This document shows positions 40,938 to 49,782 of a stretch of 64,000 nt of DNA, in pieces; the first letter of the stretch is position 1, and every line of letters begins with the position of its first letter. Origin of the DNA: Paenibacillus sp. YN15 (GTDB lineage: Bacteria; Bacillota; Bacilli; Paenibacillales; NBRC-103111); NCBI RefSeq assembly GCF_003285005.1, contig NZ_QMFA01000001.1:124001-188000 (forward strand), in the 5' to 3' direction. The notes beneath the pieces were generated by a model. It was not told the DNA's origin and searched no databases. It saw only the letters and a program-made list of their open reading frames with translations. The position numbers were made by a program, and so were the translations under genes.

Positions 40938-42878
40938 TTGAATCAGAATTATACACTGGAGTTTCATACCGTACTTGTACGTCTCGCCGGATTTGCCATG
41001 TCGGAAGGGGCCGGAGAGAAGCTGCTCGCGCTGCAACCGTCCTTAAATGAAAGCCAATGCAGAAACAATATGCACGAAACAACGGAAGCGAGGAAAATGC
41101 TGGATGCCGTGGGCAATCCTCCTCTTGCTATGATGAAGGAGCTAGACCCAATTTTAAGCATGGTACGACAGGGAGTGATGCTTTTTCCCGAGCAGCTGGT
41201 GAGCATCTCACAATTTCTAAGCTCCTGCAGACGGATGAAGGCCTATCTGAGAAAGTCGGAATTTCTGAACGTGGATATCGCTTTCTATGGGGGGGCGTTC
41301 CATGAATTGAACGAGCTCCATGCGGAGATCGAACGCTCCATCCGCAATGGCATGGTTGACAGCAGCGCGTCCCCTGCCCTGCATCAAGTCCGCCGAAAGC
41401 TGGAGAATGCCGCCGCAGCCGTAAAAACCAAGCTTGCCGATATTCTCCGCCGCAATAAAGCGTGGTTCGCCGACGGATACGTAACCACCCGTTCAGGCCG
41501 ATTCGTGCTACCGGTGAAAAAGGAATACAAAAACCAGGTGGATGGAACGGTTATTGAAGCATCGGGCACGGGCAGCACTTACTTTATTGAGCCTGCGTCC
41601 GTCAGGAAGCTGCAGGATGAAATAACCGCCCTGCAGCTGGAGGAGGAGGATGAGATCAGAAAAATCCTCTGTGCCCTCACTGCGCTGGTTGAAGAGCAAA
41701 TCGTGGAAATCGAGCAGAACAGGGGACATATGGAAACCCTGGATTTCATTTTTGCCAAAGCCAAGCTTTCCGCGCAGATGCAGGCGATTCCCGTGCCGCT
41801 GACAACCGACCGGCGGATCATCATTCGGCAGGGCCGTCATCCGCTGCTTAAGCAGGAATCCTGCATTCCGCTGGATTTTCAGTTGGGCGGCGATTATCAA
41901 GGGATTGTCATAACCGGGCCCAACACCGGCGGGAAAACCGTTGCGCTGAAAACGGTAGGGTTATTGTCGCTTATGGCGCAAAGCGGTCTGCATGTTCCCG
42001 CGGCTGAAGGAACCTCCTTTTGCATGAACAATGCCGTTTTATGCGATATTGGGGATGGGCAGAGCATAGCGGAGAACCTGTCCACCTTTTCCTCCCACTT
42101 GACAGGCATCATCCAGATTCTGGAGCGTACTACGGATGAAACTCTGGTGCTCCTTGATGAATTGGGCTCCGGCACCGATCCTGCCGAGGGAATGGGGCTG
42201 GCTATCGCCATTCTGGATGAGCTCAGGCGCAAGAACTGCCTGTTTGTAGCTACGACCCACTATCCTCAGGTCAAGGAATTTGCCACGCAATCCAAAGGAT
42301 TGATCAACGCCAGAATGGAATTCGACAGGGACACCTTGAAGCCGCTGTACAGCCTGAGCATCGGAGAAGCCGGCGAGAGCTGCGCCCTGCACATCGCCGA
42401 GCGTCTGGGGTTTCCGCCCCATATGCTTAAGCGTGCGTATGCGGAGGCTTACAAGCCAAATGGAACACCCCTGCCGGAAGAAGCCCATCGTTTTGACGCC
42501 AACGCCGCCGTGGACGCGAAGCCCGGGAGACCGGCGGTTCCCCGACTGAAGAAGGATGCCCCCCAAAAAAGTGTGCAGCATGGCGGACAGAAGTTTCAAA
42601 TCGGGGACAGTGTAACGGTTTATCCGCAAAAGGAAATCGGGATCATTTTTAAGCGTTCGGATGAAAGAGGGATGCTCGGCGTGCAAATAAAGGGAAAGAA
42701 GCAGTTCATTAAACACAAGAGGCTGAAGCTGCTTGTTCCGGCAACGGAGCTGTATCCCGAGGACTACGATTTTTCCATTGTGTTCGACACGGTGGAGAAC
42801 CGCAAAGCAAGACACCGGATGGAAAAAGGACATCAGCCGGGATTAACCGTAACATATAAGGAGGATCACGACTCATGA
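40938..42878 (+). CDS. Short MutS2-like ATPase lacking the Smr domain
   Basis: A 646-residue MutS2-family protein. It has the clamp/lever-like N-terminal part, then the ABC-type ATPase with Walker A GPNTGGKT (327-334), Walker B LVLLDELG (403-410) and signature-like STFSSHL. A KOW-like segment (FQIGDSVTVYPQKEIGIIFK) follows. Standard MutS2 has about 785 residues with a longer coiled-coil arm and a C-terminal Smr nuclease domain. Here the arm region is short and no Smr domain is present. The start is a TTG eight bases after GGGAGG; upstream in-frame sequence is not protein-like. Known MutS2 (RqcU) in B. subtilis acts on collided ribosomes, and older work proposed DNA roles. The attenuator-like leader favours a translation-stress role, as inference. 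Confidence 0.85.
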   Translation: MNQNYTLEFHTVLVRLAGFAMSEGAGEKLLALQPSLNESQCRNNMHETTEARKMLDAVGNPPLAMMKELDPILSMVRQGVMLFPEQLVSISQFLSSCRRMKAYLRKSEFLNVDIAFYGGAFHELNELHAEIERSIRNGMVDSSASPALHQVRRKLENAAAAVKTKLADILRRNKAWFADGYVTTRSGRFVLPVKKEYKNQVDGTVIEASGTGSTYFIEPASVRKLQDEITALQLEEEDEIRKILCALTALVEEQIVEIEQNRGHMETLDFIFAKAKLSAQMQAIPVPLTTDRRIIIRQGRHPLLKQESCIPLDFQLGGDYQGIVITGPNTGGKTVALKTVGLLSLMAQSGLHVPAAEGTSFCMNNAVLCDIGDGQSIAENLSTFSSHLTGIIQILERTTDETLVLLDELGSGTDPAEGMGLAIAILDELRRKNCLFVATTHYPQVKEFATQSKGLINARMEFDRDTLKPLYSLSIGEAGESCALHIAERLGFPPHMLKRAYAEAYKPNGTPLPEEAHRFDANAAVDAKPGRPAVPRLKKDAPQKSVQHGGQKFQIGDSVTVYPQKEIGIIFKRSDERGMLGVQIKGKKQFIKHKRLKLLVPATELYPEDYDFSIVFDTVENRKARHRMEKGHQPGLTVTYKEDHDS

Positions 42879-42986
42879 TGATTCAGACTGCCCATCTCAC
42901 AAATCGTGATACAATGAGTTGATAGGGTATCGAGCAACTGCTTCATCCTAATAATGGAGAATTCCGAAAATGGGGAGTAAATCGCT

Positions 42987-43034
42987 ATGCAAAGACCACA
43001 TGCTGCAGCAATTTGGACACGGCCATGCATTTGA
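42987..43034 (+). CDS. Possible 15-codon upstream ORF overlapping the winged-helix gene start
   Basis: The ATG at 42987 is preceded by GGGGA at good spacing and opens 15 codons (MQRPHAAAIWTRPCI), stopping at 43032-43034 just past the ATG of the winged-helix gene, which itself has no good ribosome binding site. Translational coupling would explain how that gene is started. A sequencing frameshift joining the two is another possibility. Confidence 0.3.
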   Translation: MQRPHAAAIWTRPCI

Positions 43035-44185
43035 GCTTCGATGAGGTCCATTATCAGGTGGCGGCGGAAGGGCTGACCATCCGGCTGCTGCCCAAGGAAT
43101 ATGCGCTGTTGGCCTTTCTCTACCGCCACAAGGGCCGCCCTTTCACACGGGAGCAGCTGCTGGATCGGGTATGGCCGATGGAGTACCCGGTGGAGCGGAC
43201 GGTGGACGACCATGTGTACCGGCTGCGGAAGAAGCTGGCTCCCCTGCAAGGCCTGGAGATCCGGACGGTCCGGGGCCAGGGCTACAGCCTGACGGTGAAG
43301 GACAGAGGGGATGCTCGGGATGCGGCTCCCGCTGCCCGGGACCCTGTCCTCAATCAGGCCATGCGGGATGTGTTTGGCAAGTATCATCAATACGGACAAG
43401 GCCGTTCCATGCTGATCCTCGCCCGGCAGCAGGATGTGCTGGGTTATGAGCTGGACCCGTTTTATGCCGTTTATCTGCATTTTGTCCAGGGGGATGCAGC
43501 ATGGCTGCTCAGGACGCAGGAGTATCCATGGAAGTCCCGCTTCTATTTTTTGCTCATGTTCTATATATACACCGGCGATCCCTCCCAGAGAGTGGCCTAT
43601 TGCGAAAAGGTGCTGGAGCGGGAGCTTTTGCCCCGGGAGCAGCATATCGAGCTGGAAATCCTCAACATTGCGGATTTGTATATTCTGGACGGACAAACCG
43701 GCAAAGCCCTGGAGCGGCTGCGCCGGACAGAGCAATTTATCGCCGAACATCCGGATTATGACAGCTTTCTTCCCCACACGGCAATTGCCCTCATGTTGGC
43801 CCACGTGGCGGCAGGAAGCGGGGATGCTGTAATTGAGAAGCTGGCAGACCAGTTGGAAACCTCCATATTGGCCGATAGGCCATTTTTGCGGGAGGCGGGC
43901 AGCTTCCGGGTAGTGATGGGAATTTGGAGGCTGAAGCAGTGCAGGCGGGAGGAGGCGGAGCGCCTCTTGGATGAAGGGCTTTCCGTGATGGAGAAAAGCG
44001 GATTTGTCCCCATGCAGCTTCACGCCCTGCACCGGATTGTCCATTTCCTTGACAGGTGGCCGGCGGGTGAAAAGCTTCAAATGAAATACAAGGCTCTGTT
44101 GGCAGACCTCGTTGAGCAGCTGCTGGGAAAAGGATTGCTCCAGGCTCTGGATGCGGCGATGCAACAGGCTTTGGCTGCCGATTGA
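43025..44185 (+). CDS. Winged-helix (OmpR-type) regulator with TPR-like C-terminal part
   Basis: About 386 residues. Residues 1-95 form an OmpR/PhoB-type winged helix without a receiver domain (LLPKEYALLAFLYRH, FTREQLLDRVWPMEYPVERTVDDHVYRLRKKL, TVRGQGYSLTV). The remainder is alpha-helical with repeat-like character (for example LEILNIADLYILDGQTGKALERLRRTEQFI), as in one-component regulators that sense ligands or partners through TPR-like repeats. I chose the ATG at 43025; a TTG at 43013 is in frame, and neither has a clear ribosome binding site. It lies between the MutS2-like and MFS genes and may control one or both. The effector is unknown. Confidence 0.8.
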   Translation: MHLSFDEVHYQVAAEGLTIRLLPKEYALLAFLYRHKGRPFTREQLLDRVWPMEYPVERTVDDHVYRLRKKLAPLQGLEIRTVRGQGYSLTVKDRGDARDAAPAARDPVLNQAMRDVFGKYHQYGQGRSMLILARQQDVLGYELDPFYAVYLHFVQGDAAWLLRTQEYPWKSRFYFLLMFYIYTGDPSQRVAYCEKVLERELLPREQHIELEILNIADLYILDGQTGKALERLRRTEQFIAEHPDYDSFLPHTAIALMLAHVAAGSGDAVIEKLADQLETSILADRPFLREAGSFRVVMGIWRLKQCRREEAERLLDEGLSVMEKSGFVPMQLHALHRIVHFLDRWPAGEKLQMKYKALLADLVEQLLGKGLLQALDAAMQQALAAD

Positions 44186-44286
44186 TTCGCGCTTCTCTGA
44201 CGATCCTCTGATATTCCGCCGCTATTATAAGATTACAGTGTGCCGTTACAGGCAATGTGATTTTATGGAGATGCGGAGGAAACAAG

Positions 44287-45549
44287 ATGTCACTGGCTTT
44301 GCAGCAAGAAAAAACACCCGTGGGCCTGCTGCGCAACAAAGTGTATATCCGGGTGTACAGCGCATACGCGGCGGCGGTTTTTGGCGACTGGTTCGATATG
44401 CTGGCCATTCAGGTGCTGGTGGGGTACCGCTGGCAGGCAAGTCCCCTGATGCTGGCGCTGATTCCCGTAGCCAACGCCCTTCCCGGCATCCTGCTGGGCT
44501 CTGCCGCCGGGGTTGCCGCAGACAGGCTGAACAAGCTGAAGCTGATGCGGCTCTGCGATTTGGCAACGGCAGCGTTGACCCTGCTGGTGCTGCTGGCACC
44601 GAATATGGCGTGGCTCCTTCCGGTATTGACTCTTCGCGCCGCGGTTTCGGCGTTGAATGTGCCGGCGCAGCAAGCGCTAACCCGCCGTCTGGTGAGAGAG
44701 GACCAGCTGCTCCAGGCAACCTCCCTGAACGGAATTGTCAATCAGGGTTCGAAAATCGCCGGGCCGCTGCTTGGCGGCGTTGCCTTGTCCTTTCTGTCTC
44801 CCCACTGGTGCATTGTGCTATGCGCTTGCTTCAGAATCGGCTCCTACGGACTTCTGCTGACCGTCAAAAATGCGGACGCGGCCAAGGCGCACACGGGAGA
44901 AACGGACCATACTCCATCCGCGGAGCAGCAGACGCTCCGGGCCATGTGGAAGGAAGGCTGGAGCTTTATTTTCCGCAGCAGGCTGCTGCTGTTCACCATG
45001 CTGTTCGGACTGGCGGGAGCGATGGCCATCCAGTTGGTGGATTTTCAATTCACCAGCTTGTTCCGGGTTATCGCCCCGGACCGGGAAGCCATGCTGGGCT
45101 GGTTGGTGGCGGCTGCAGGGGCGGGCGCTGTCCTTATGATTGCGCTGATGAACCGTTGGAACCGTTCGGCCGGGTACGGGTGGAAGCTGGGCGGCGGTTA
45201 CATGCTGATCGGCGCGGCTATCGGGGGTTTGGGGCTGCTTCCGCAGGGCAGCGCTATCCTGCCTGTGCTCGTCCTGGGGTTTGTGATGGGGATGGGAAAC
45301 GGCGTATTTATGGTAACCTTCAATTATTGTCTGCAAAAAGAAACCCCTCCGCATATGACAGGACGCGTATTCGGCATCCAAAGCACCGTGTTGGGAGTGG
45401 TGATGATTGCAGCGCCTTTGCTGGGTGGGGTGCTGGTGCAGGCAGCAGGCCCCGGGCGCATTTTCCTAAGCCTGGGAATCGTAATTGCTGCCATTGGCCT
45501 ATCGGGCATACTTTTCGGAAGAGTTTTCTGGCCGAAGTCCCATTCTTGA
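44287..45549 (+). CDS. MFS transporter, drug/macrolide-efflux-like
   Basis: A 420-residue integral membrane protein with about 12 hydrophobic segments, of the MFS group that includes MefA-like macrolide exporters and siderophore exporters. The N-terminal helix pair has the group pattern (YSAYAAAVFGDWFDMLAIQVLVGY), and the loop-2 region GVAADRLNKLKLM resembles motif A. The ATG follows GCGGAGGA at good spacing. It is co-directional with the winged-helix regulator, 101 bases downstream, and ends in its own terminator. The substrate cannot be deduced; proximity to the attenuator-controlled MutS2-like gene makes an antibiotic plausible. Confidence 0.85.
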   Translation: MSLALQQEKTPVGLLRNKVYIRVYSAYAAAVFGDWFDMLAIQVLVGYRWQASPLMLALIPVANALPGILLGSAAGVAADRLNKLKLMRLCDLATAALTLLVLLAPNMAWLLPVLTLRAAVSALNVPAQQALTRRLVREDQLLQATSLNGIVNQGSKIAGPLLGGVALSFLSPHWCIVLCACFRIGSYGLLLTVKNADAAKAHTGETDHTPSAEQQTLRAMWKEGWSFIFRSRLLLFTMLFGLAGAMAIQLVDFQFTSLFRVIAPDREAMLGWLVAAAGAGAVLMIALMNRWNRSAGYGWKLGGGYMLIGAAIGGLGLLPQGSAILPVLVLGFVMGMGNGVFMVTFNYCLQKETPPHMTGRVFGIQSTVLGVVMIAAPLLGGVLVQAAGPGRIFLSLGIVIAAIGLSGILFGRVFWPKSHS

Positions 45550-45562
45550 ATGGGGCTTTTTT
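45536..45562 (+). terminator. Terminator overlapping the MFS stop codon
   Basis: A 9-bp stem (45536-45544 with 45549-45557) with a four-base loop contains the TGA and is followed by a T run to 45562. Confidence 0.8.
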
Positions 45563-45719
45563 GCTTTTTGTCAATAGAAGAAAGTGGAATTGGTTGGTTT
45601 GTAGAAATTTGTTGGAAGAATAGACAAAATGGAATAATATAGATAGATTTGATAAATATTTTTCAGTATAATAAGAATGTTTAATGAATTGGAAAAAATT
45701 TATTCATGGAGGATGAGAA

Positions 45720-46760
45720 ATGAGAGGAAGAATGAAAAAAACGTCGTTGACCCTGTTGGTGTTTGCATTGATGTCTATGTTTGCCTTGGTCCCTGCTTTT
45801 GCTGAAGAGGGCAGCAAGGCTGTAAGCGTTTCCGACGATCAGGAGATCAACATTTCCAATTTTGTAAAGCAGGAGAAGGTAAACGGGGATGCCGATCTGT
45901 ATATTGTAAAAGCGGAGGCCCCTATTTTCTTCGATGGTTATAAAGATTATGGCCACCAAGGCGTGACCTCTTATCCGCAGGCCCAATACAAGGATGGGAC
46001 TCTTGAATTAGGCGAAGGCGAAGCAGTGGAATTTGTGGAAAAGTATTATGTTGTAAAACAGAATGATGACTTTCCGGGATACATGACCGAGCTTCCCGAA
46101 GGGTTTGACGGCGAATATTTTATGGCTGCCGGCAACTTTGCCGTTCTGGACAAAGACGGCTTCTATGAAGTATCCTATGCTTCCGGTCCCGCTGCCGAGA
46201 TAAAGAGCTTTTTTGTACAGGTAACCGGTGCAGCGGATGTCTCCAATATGGAGCCTGCCGAAGAGCCGGCGGAAGAGCCCGCGGAGCAGCCTGCCGAGCC
46301 TGTGAAGAAGCCGGAGCTGAAGCCGGCAACCGCTGTTCCCACCGCCTCCAAGGTTGTGGTCAACGGTAAAGAGGTCGCGTTCGAGGCTTACAATATTGAC
46401 GGCAACAACTACTTTAAATTGCGCGATCTGGCCAAAGCGGTTAACGGCTCCGAGAAGCAATTCGAGGTAGGCTGGGATGAAGCCAACAATGCCATCAGCC
46501 TGACATCCGAAGCCGCTTATACATCCGTTGGCGGCGAGCTGGAAGCCTCCGGTGTGACCGGCGAGCAGCAGGCTGCTCCCAGCAGCTCCAAGCTTGTACT
46601 GGATGACGAAGCGCTGGAGCTTGGCGCTTACAACATCAACGGCAACAACTACTTCAAGCTGCGGGACATTGCCCAAGTGTTCAACATCGGCGTAACCTGG
46701 GACGGCACGCTGAACACCGTAGGCATCAATACAGCCATCGAATATGTAGCTGAAGAGTAG
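45720..46760 (+). CDS. Secreted protein with two copper-amine-oxidase-like (stalk) repeats
   Basis: A 346-residue exported protein. The signal peptide ends near PAFAEE (about residue 29). A beta-rich domain (about 35-175) of unknown type follows, then a Pro/Glu-rich linker with repeated EEPAEEPAEQ, then two repeats starting KVVVNGKEVAFEAYNIDG and KLVLDDEALELGAYNING. Each repeat contains NNYFKLRD and is typical of the Cu_amine_oxidN1 stalk family common in Paenibacillus cell-surface proteins. No catalytic residues are recognisable; a structural or wall-associated role is likely. The ATG at 45720 lies seven bases after GGAGG. Confidence 0.85.
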   Translation: MRGRMKKTSLTLLVFALMSMFALVPAFAEEGSKAVSVSDDQEINISNFVKQEKVNGDADLYIVKAEAPIFFDGYKDYGHQGVTSYPQAQYKDGTLELGEGEAVEFVEKYYVVKQNDDFPGYMTELPEGFDGEYFMAAGNFAVLDKDGFYEVSYASGPAAEIKSFFVQVTGAADVSNMEPAEEPAEEPAEQPAEPVKKPELKPATAVPTASKVVVNGKEVAFEAYNIDGNNYFKLRDLAKAVNGSEKQFEVGWDEANNAISLTSEAAYTSVGGELEASGVTGEQQAAPSSSKLVLDDEALELGAYNINGNNYFKLRDIAQVFNIGVTWDGTLNTVGINTAIEYVAEE

Positions 46761-46775
46761 GAATTATTTTTACAT

Positions 46776-46810
46776 AAGGAGCGGTGCCACTGCGGCGCCC
46801 TCCTTTTTTT
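46776..46810 (+). terminator. Terminator after the stalk-repeat protein
   Basis: A GGAGCGGTGCC/GGCGCCCTCC stem with one bulge is followed by seven T residues, 16 bases after the stop codon. Confidence 0.85.
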
Positions 46811-46838
46811 GCATCGGTCAGGCAGGTACGCTGCTGTT

Positions 46839-47040
46839 GCGGAACTCAGCGACTCTTATGGCGGCGAAAGCGGGAGTGTGGAGGATTAGCGGAACTAAGA
46901 AACCGTTACATCCCTGATGCGGCGAAAATGAGGTAGAAATGAGGCTGCAGCGGGGAATAAGAGCTTCTCAGTTCCGTTTAGGCGGGTATAAGCGGCAAAA
47001 GCTGCTTTTAAGAGTCGCTCATTTCCGCTACGCTCTTTCA
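46839..47040. repeat. Possible intergenic repeat element (degenerate GCGGAACT / GCGGCGAAA units)
   Basis: The 550-base gap before the AraC gene holds no convincing gene. GCGGAACT occurs at 46839 and 46889, the complement-like AGTTCCG at 46970, and GCGGCGAAA or a close variant at 46861, 46919 and 46992, usually about 22-30 bases apart. This looks like a degenerate dispersed repeat. The remaining bases (47041-47307) show nothing clear apart from the ribosome binding site of the next gene. Confidence 0.4.
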
Positions 47041-47307
47041 GGCGCAGAGAGGAGATGTGAGCGCATGCCATTTTTCGGTGCAGGGACCAAGTTGGGATGC
47101 AGATCAGGCCGGCAAACGGTGGCCCACAACGTAAAAAGGGCATAGCGGTGTTCCTCTGCCAGGTTTTTCTCGCGTGGGGAAGCAAAACGGTAAAAAATGA
47201 TCATGGAAATGGAACCGTTCCTTGGCCTATGCTGGATGTGATGCCGGAAGGGCATCTGTGCTATGATGGTCCTGGCGCAAGCATACCACGAAAGGAACTG
47301 CTGCTTC

Positions 47308-49671
47308 ATGACATTCCTGCGGCGCATCAACCGGCTTTACCGAAAAAAATGGATTGTATTCGCCCTTTTATTCTCCACCATCCCTATTTTGGTGTTTGGG
47401 CTATTCATGTATGTAACCGGCTCCCGGCTGATCAACAATGAGATTGAAAACGCTTCGCTTTCCTCCATCGGCCAATTGAAAGAACAAGTGGACATTATCA
47501 TCAGCCAAGTGGAGCAGTTCTCGGGTCAATATGCGCTCCAATCCAATGCCATGGAATTTACCCGCGTCGGACAAACGCCTTCCCTTCGCTCGATGCTTCT
47601 GACCAATGAGCTTAACCAGGATCTGGTGCGTTTCGTTTCTTCCATGGAGTCTGTTCATTCCGCTTATCTGTATCACATTCCGCAGCAATTGGTCATCACC
47701 AATCTGCTGATTACCTCCCTTCAGCCGGAGGAGCGGATGGAATTTGCTTCGCCCTTCAAGGATGTGGGATGGATCGACGGCCTGAAAAAGGCGGCTGAAG
47801 CCCACTTGCAGGAATATTGGGTCATTCCTCGTTACGTGCAGGAAGGACAGGGGGAAACCAAGGTGCTCACCTATGTGCGCCTCTTGCCGCTGTTTTATGA
47901 TGAGCCCAAATCCGCACTGGTGATTAATATCCGGACCAACTTTATCGGGGAAATCATCCGCTCCTTTCCCCTTAACACCAAAGGGGCGCTGATGGTTTTC
48001 TCCCGGGAGGGGGAGTTGATCACCGCCGTCGGGGACACCTCGGGCATGTCGGAGGAGGTTTTGGAGCAGCTGAAAATCCGCCACTTGGCAGGGGAACAGG
48101 AGGACGGCGGGAAGGAATCCTTTTCCCTCCGGCTGGCGGACGGCAGCACCTCCGTGGCCACACTGGACCGTTCCGCCAAAAAAGGCTGGACCTATTTGAT
48201 GCTGGTTCCCTCCGGGGCGGTCTCCCGGAATGTGGAGCTGCTCAAGCATCTGGTGCTCCTCTTGACCCTGCTGCTGTCTGTGGCCGCCGGCATCCTGTCG
48301 TTCTTCAGCTTCCGGCCGTTCCGCAGGGGAATCCGGCGGATCGGCGATATTTTGCTTAACCGCGGCGGCAAGCTGGGCGGTGCGGGACAGCAGCCGGCCT
48401 GGGGGGAGGAGCCTGACCAATTCGGCCACATCGAACACCGCATCGCCCATCTGTTCGATGAGGTGGAGGAGGTCCGGGAGCAATGGCGGGAGCAGCTTCC
48501 GCTTCTGCGCAGCCATTTTCTCCTGTCGGTGCTGCTGGGCCAGCGCAGGTCCCTGGAGCGGCTGTCCGTCCCGGGAACGGACGAAATGCAGGTGTTTCCC
48601 CATAAACGCTTCTGCCTGTATTTAGTGGAAATGGACGACGGCGGGGAGGAGGCGCGCTTCCGCCGGAAGGACCGGGATCTGTTTTTGTACGCCGTATCCA
48701 ATATTGCCAAGGAGCTTTTTATGGGCGGCTGCACGGTGGAAACCGTCCTCACCCGCAGGCAGGCGGTCATCATCATGAACTACCCGGAGGATTGGGAGCC
48801 GGAGGAGCTTGTCCGCAAGGCAGATACGCTGCGGGCCCTGATTCTGCGTTTCCTGAAGCAGACCGTTACCATTGTCGTGGGCGAAAGCAAGGATTCGCTG
48901 GAGGAGCTGTCCCCTTCCTTTATGGAAAGCCAGGAAGCCTTCCAGTGGCTCCGCCAGGGCAACCAGGTGCTGAGGGTCCGGCATGCGGCCAATCCCGACC
49001 AATTGGCGCCGTATCCGGAGGAATTGGAGCAGCAGCTGGCCGATCATCTGGCAGGCGGCGAATATGAGGAGGCCTGCCGGGCTGCCGACAGTTTTTTCCG
49101 GTATATGGACCAGCATGAGCTGCCTTCCGCCCTGAGGAAAAACTACTCCCTCCAGCTTCTGGTTTCCCTGATGCGGCTGCTGCAGAAATACGAGACTGCC
49201 GGCAATAAGGCCTTTTCCGGCCGAAACCCCTACGGAGAGCTGCTGGTTTTGGAAAGCGGCGTCCAGACGTTCCACTGGTTCCGGGATGAGTTTCTGAGGC
49301 AGGCAGCGGAATTTCTGGACAGCCTCAAAAAAAGGCATGTCAAGGAAGCCGTTGCGCAGACACTGGCCATTATTGAAAAGCATTACGCCCAGGATTTATC
49401 CCTTCAATTGGCCGCGGATATGCTCCGGATGAATGCCTATCAGTTGAGCAAGCTGTTTAAGGAGGAGATGGGGGAAAACTTCATTCAATTTGTCACCCGC
49501 TACCGGGTGGAAAAGGTCAAGGCCATGCTGCTTGAAACCGAATTGACGGTCTCCCAGATCGCTGAAGCGGTGGGATACAGCAATGCCCAGCAGTTGATCC
49601 GCGTCTTTAAGAAGCTGGAGCATACGACACCCGGGGAGTTCCGCGCCGCCCGCACCGGCGCTTCCCCCTGA
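47308..49671 (+). CDS. Membrane-bound AraC-type transcriptional regulator
   Basis: A 787-residue one-component regulator. A first membrane segment (about 14-37) is followed by an extracytoplasmic Cache-like sensor region, a second membrane segment (about 312-333), a long cytoplasmic middle part, and a C-terminal AraC double helix-turn-helix (about 690-785, with IAEAVGYSNAQQLIRVFKK). Such proteins sense a sugar outside the cell and activate the adjacent importer. I chose the ATG at 47308, eleven bases after AAAGGA; the in-frame ATG at 47263 has no site. The ABC importer genes start 175 bases downstream, after a terminator and a promoter, and are the likely targets. Confidence 0.92.
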   Translation: MTFLRRINRLYRKKWIVFALLFSTIPILVFGLFMYVTGSRLINNEIENASLSSIGQLKEQVDIIISQVEQFSGQYALQSNAMEFTRVGQTPSLRSMLLTNELNQDLVRFVSSMESVHSAYLYHIPQQLVITNLLITSLQPEERMEFASPFKDVGWIDGLKKAAEAHLQEYWVIPRYVQEGQGETKVLTYVRLLPLFYDEPKSALVINIRTNFIGEIIRSFPLNTKGALMVFSREGELITAVGDTSGMSEEVLEQLKIRHLAGEQEDGGKESFSLRLADGSTSVATLDRSAKKGWTYLMLVPSGAVSRNVELLKHLVLLLTLLLSVAAGILSFFSFRPFRRGIRRIGDILLNRGGKLGGAGQQPAWGEEPDQFGHIEHRIAHLFDEVEEVREQWREQLPLLRSHFLLSVLLGQRRSLERLSVPGTDEMQVFPHKRFCLYLVEMDDGGEEARFRRKDRDLFLYAVSNIAKELFMGGCTVETVLTRRQAVIIMNYPEDWEPEELVRKADTLRALILRFLKQTVTIVVGESKDSLEELSPSFMESQEAFQWLRQGNQVLRVRHAANPDQLAPYPEELEQQLADHLAGGEYEEACRAADSFFRYMDQHELPSALRKNYSLQLLVSLMRLLQKYETAGNKAFSGRNPYGELLVLESGVQTFHWFRDEFLRQAAEFLDSLKKRHVKEAVAQTLAIIEKHYAQDLSLQLAADMLRMNAYQLSKLFKEEMGENFIQFVTRYRVEKVKAMLLETELTVSQIAEAVGYSNAQQLIRVFKKLEHTTPGEFRAARTGASP

Positions 49672-49689
49672 ACCCCGCCCAACACCATA

Positions 49690-49721
49690 AACCCGCCGCA
49701 TCCCTGCGGACGGGTTTTTTT
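49690..49721 (+). terminator. Terminator after the membrane AraC gene
   Basis: An AACCCG-CCGCA stem pairs with TGCGG-CGGGTT (49690-49716, one bulged base) and is followed by seven or more T residues. Confidence 0.85.
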
Positions 49722-49782
49722 GCGGCTATCCGCGACTGTGCAGCCCTTCAGCTCCCGGCAAACACCGTGCAAAAAGTGAATA

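Noticed and set aside
45601-45719. AT-rich stretch with TATAAT before the stalk-repeat gene considered as a promoter
   Set aside because: The only TTGATA-like -35 lies about 12 bp from TATAAT, which is too close. A promoter probably exists here but I cannot place it.
46895-47185. 96-codon minus-strand ORF in the intergenic region
   Set aside because: Its translation is low-complexity and overlaps the degenerate repeats, with no convincing ribosome binding site.
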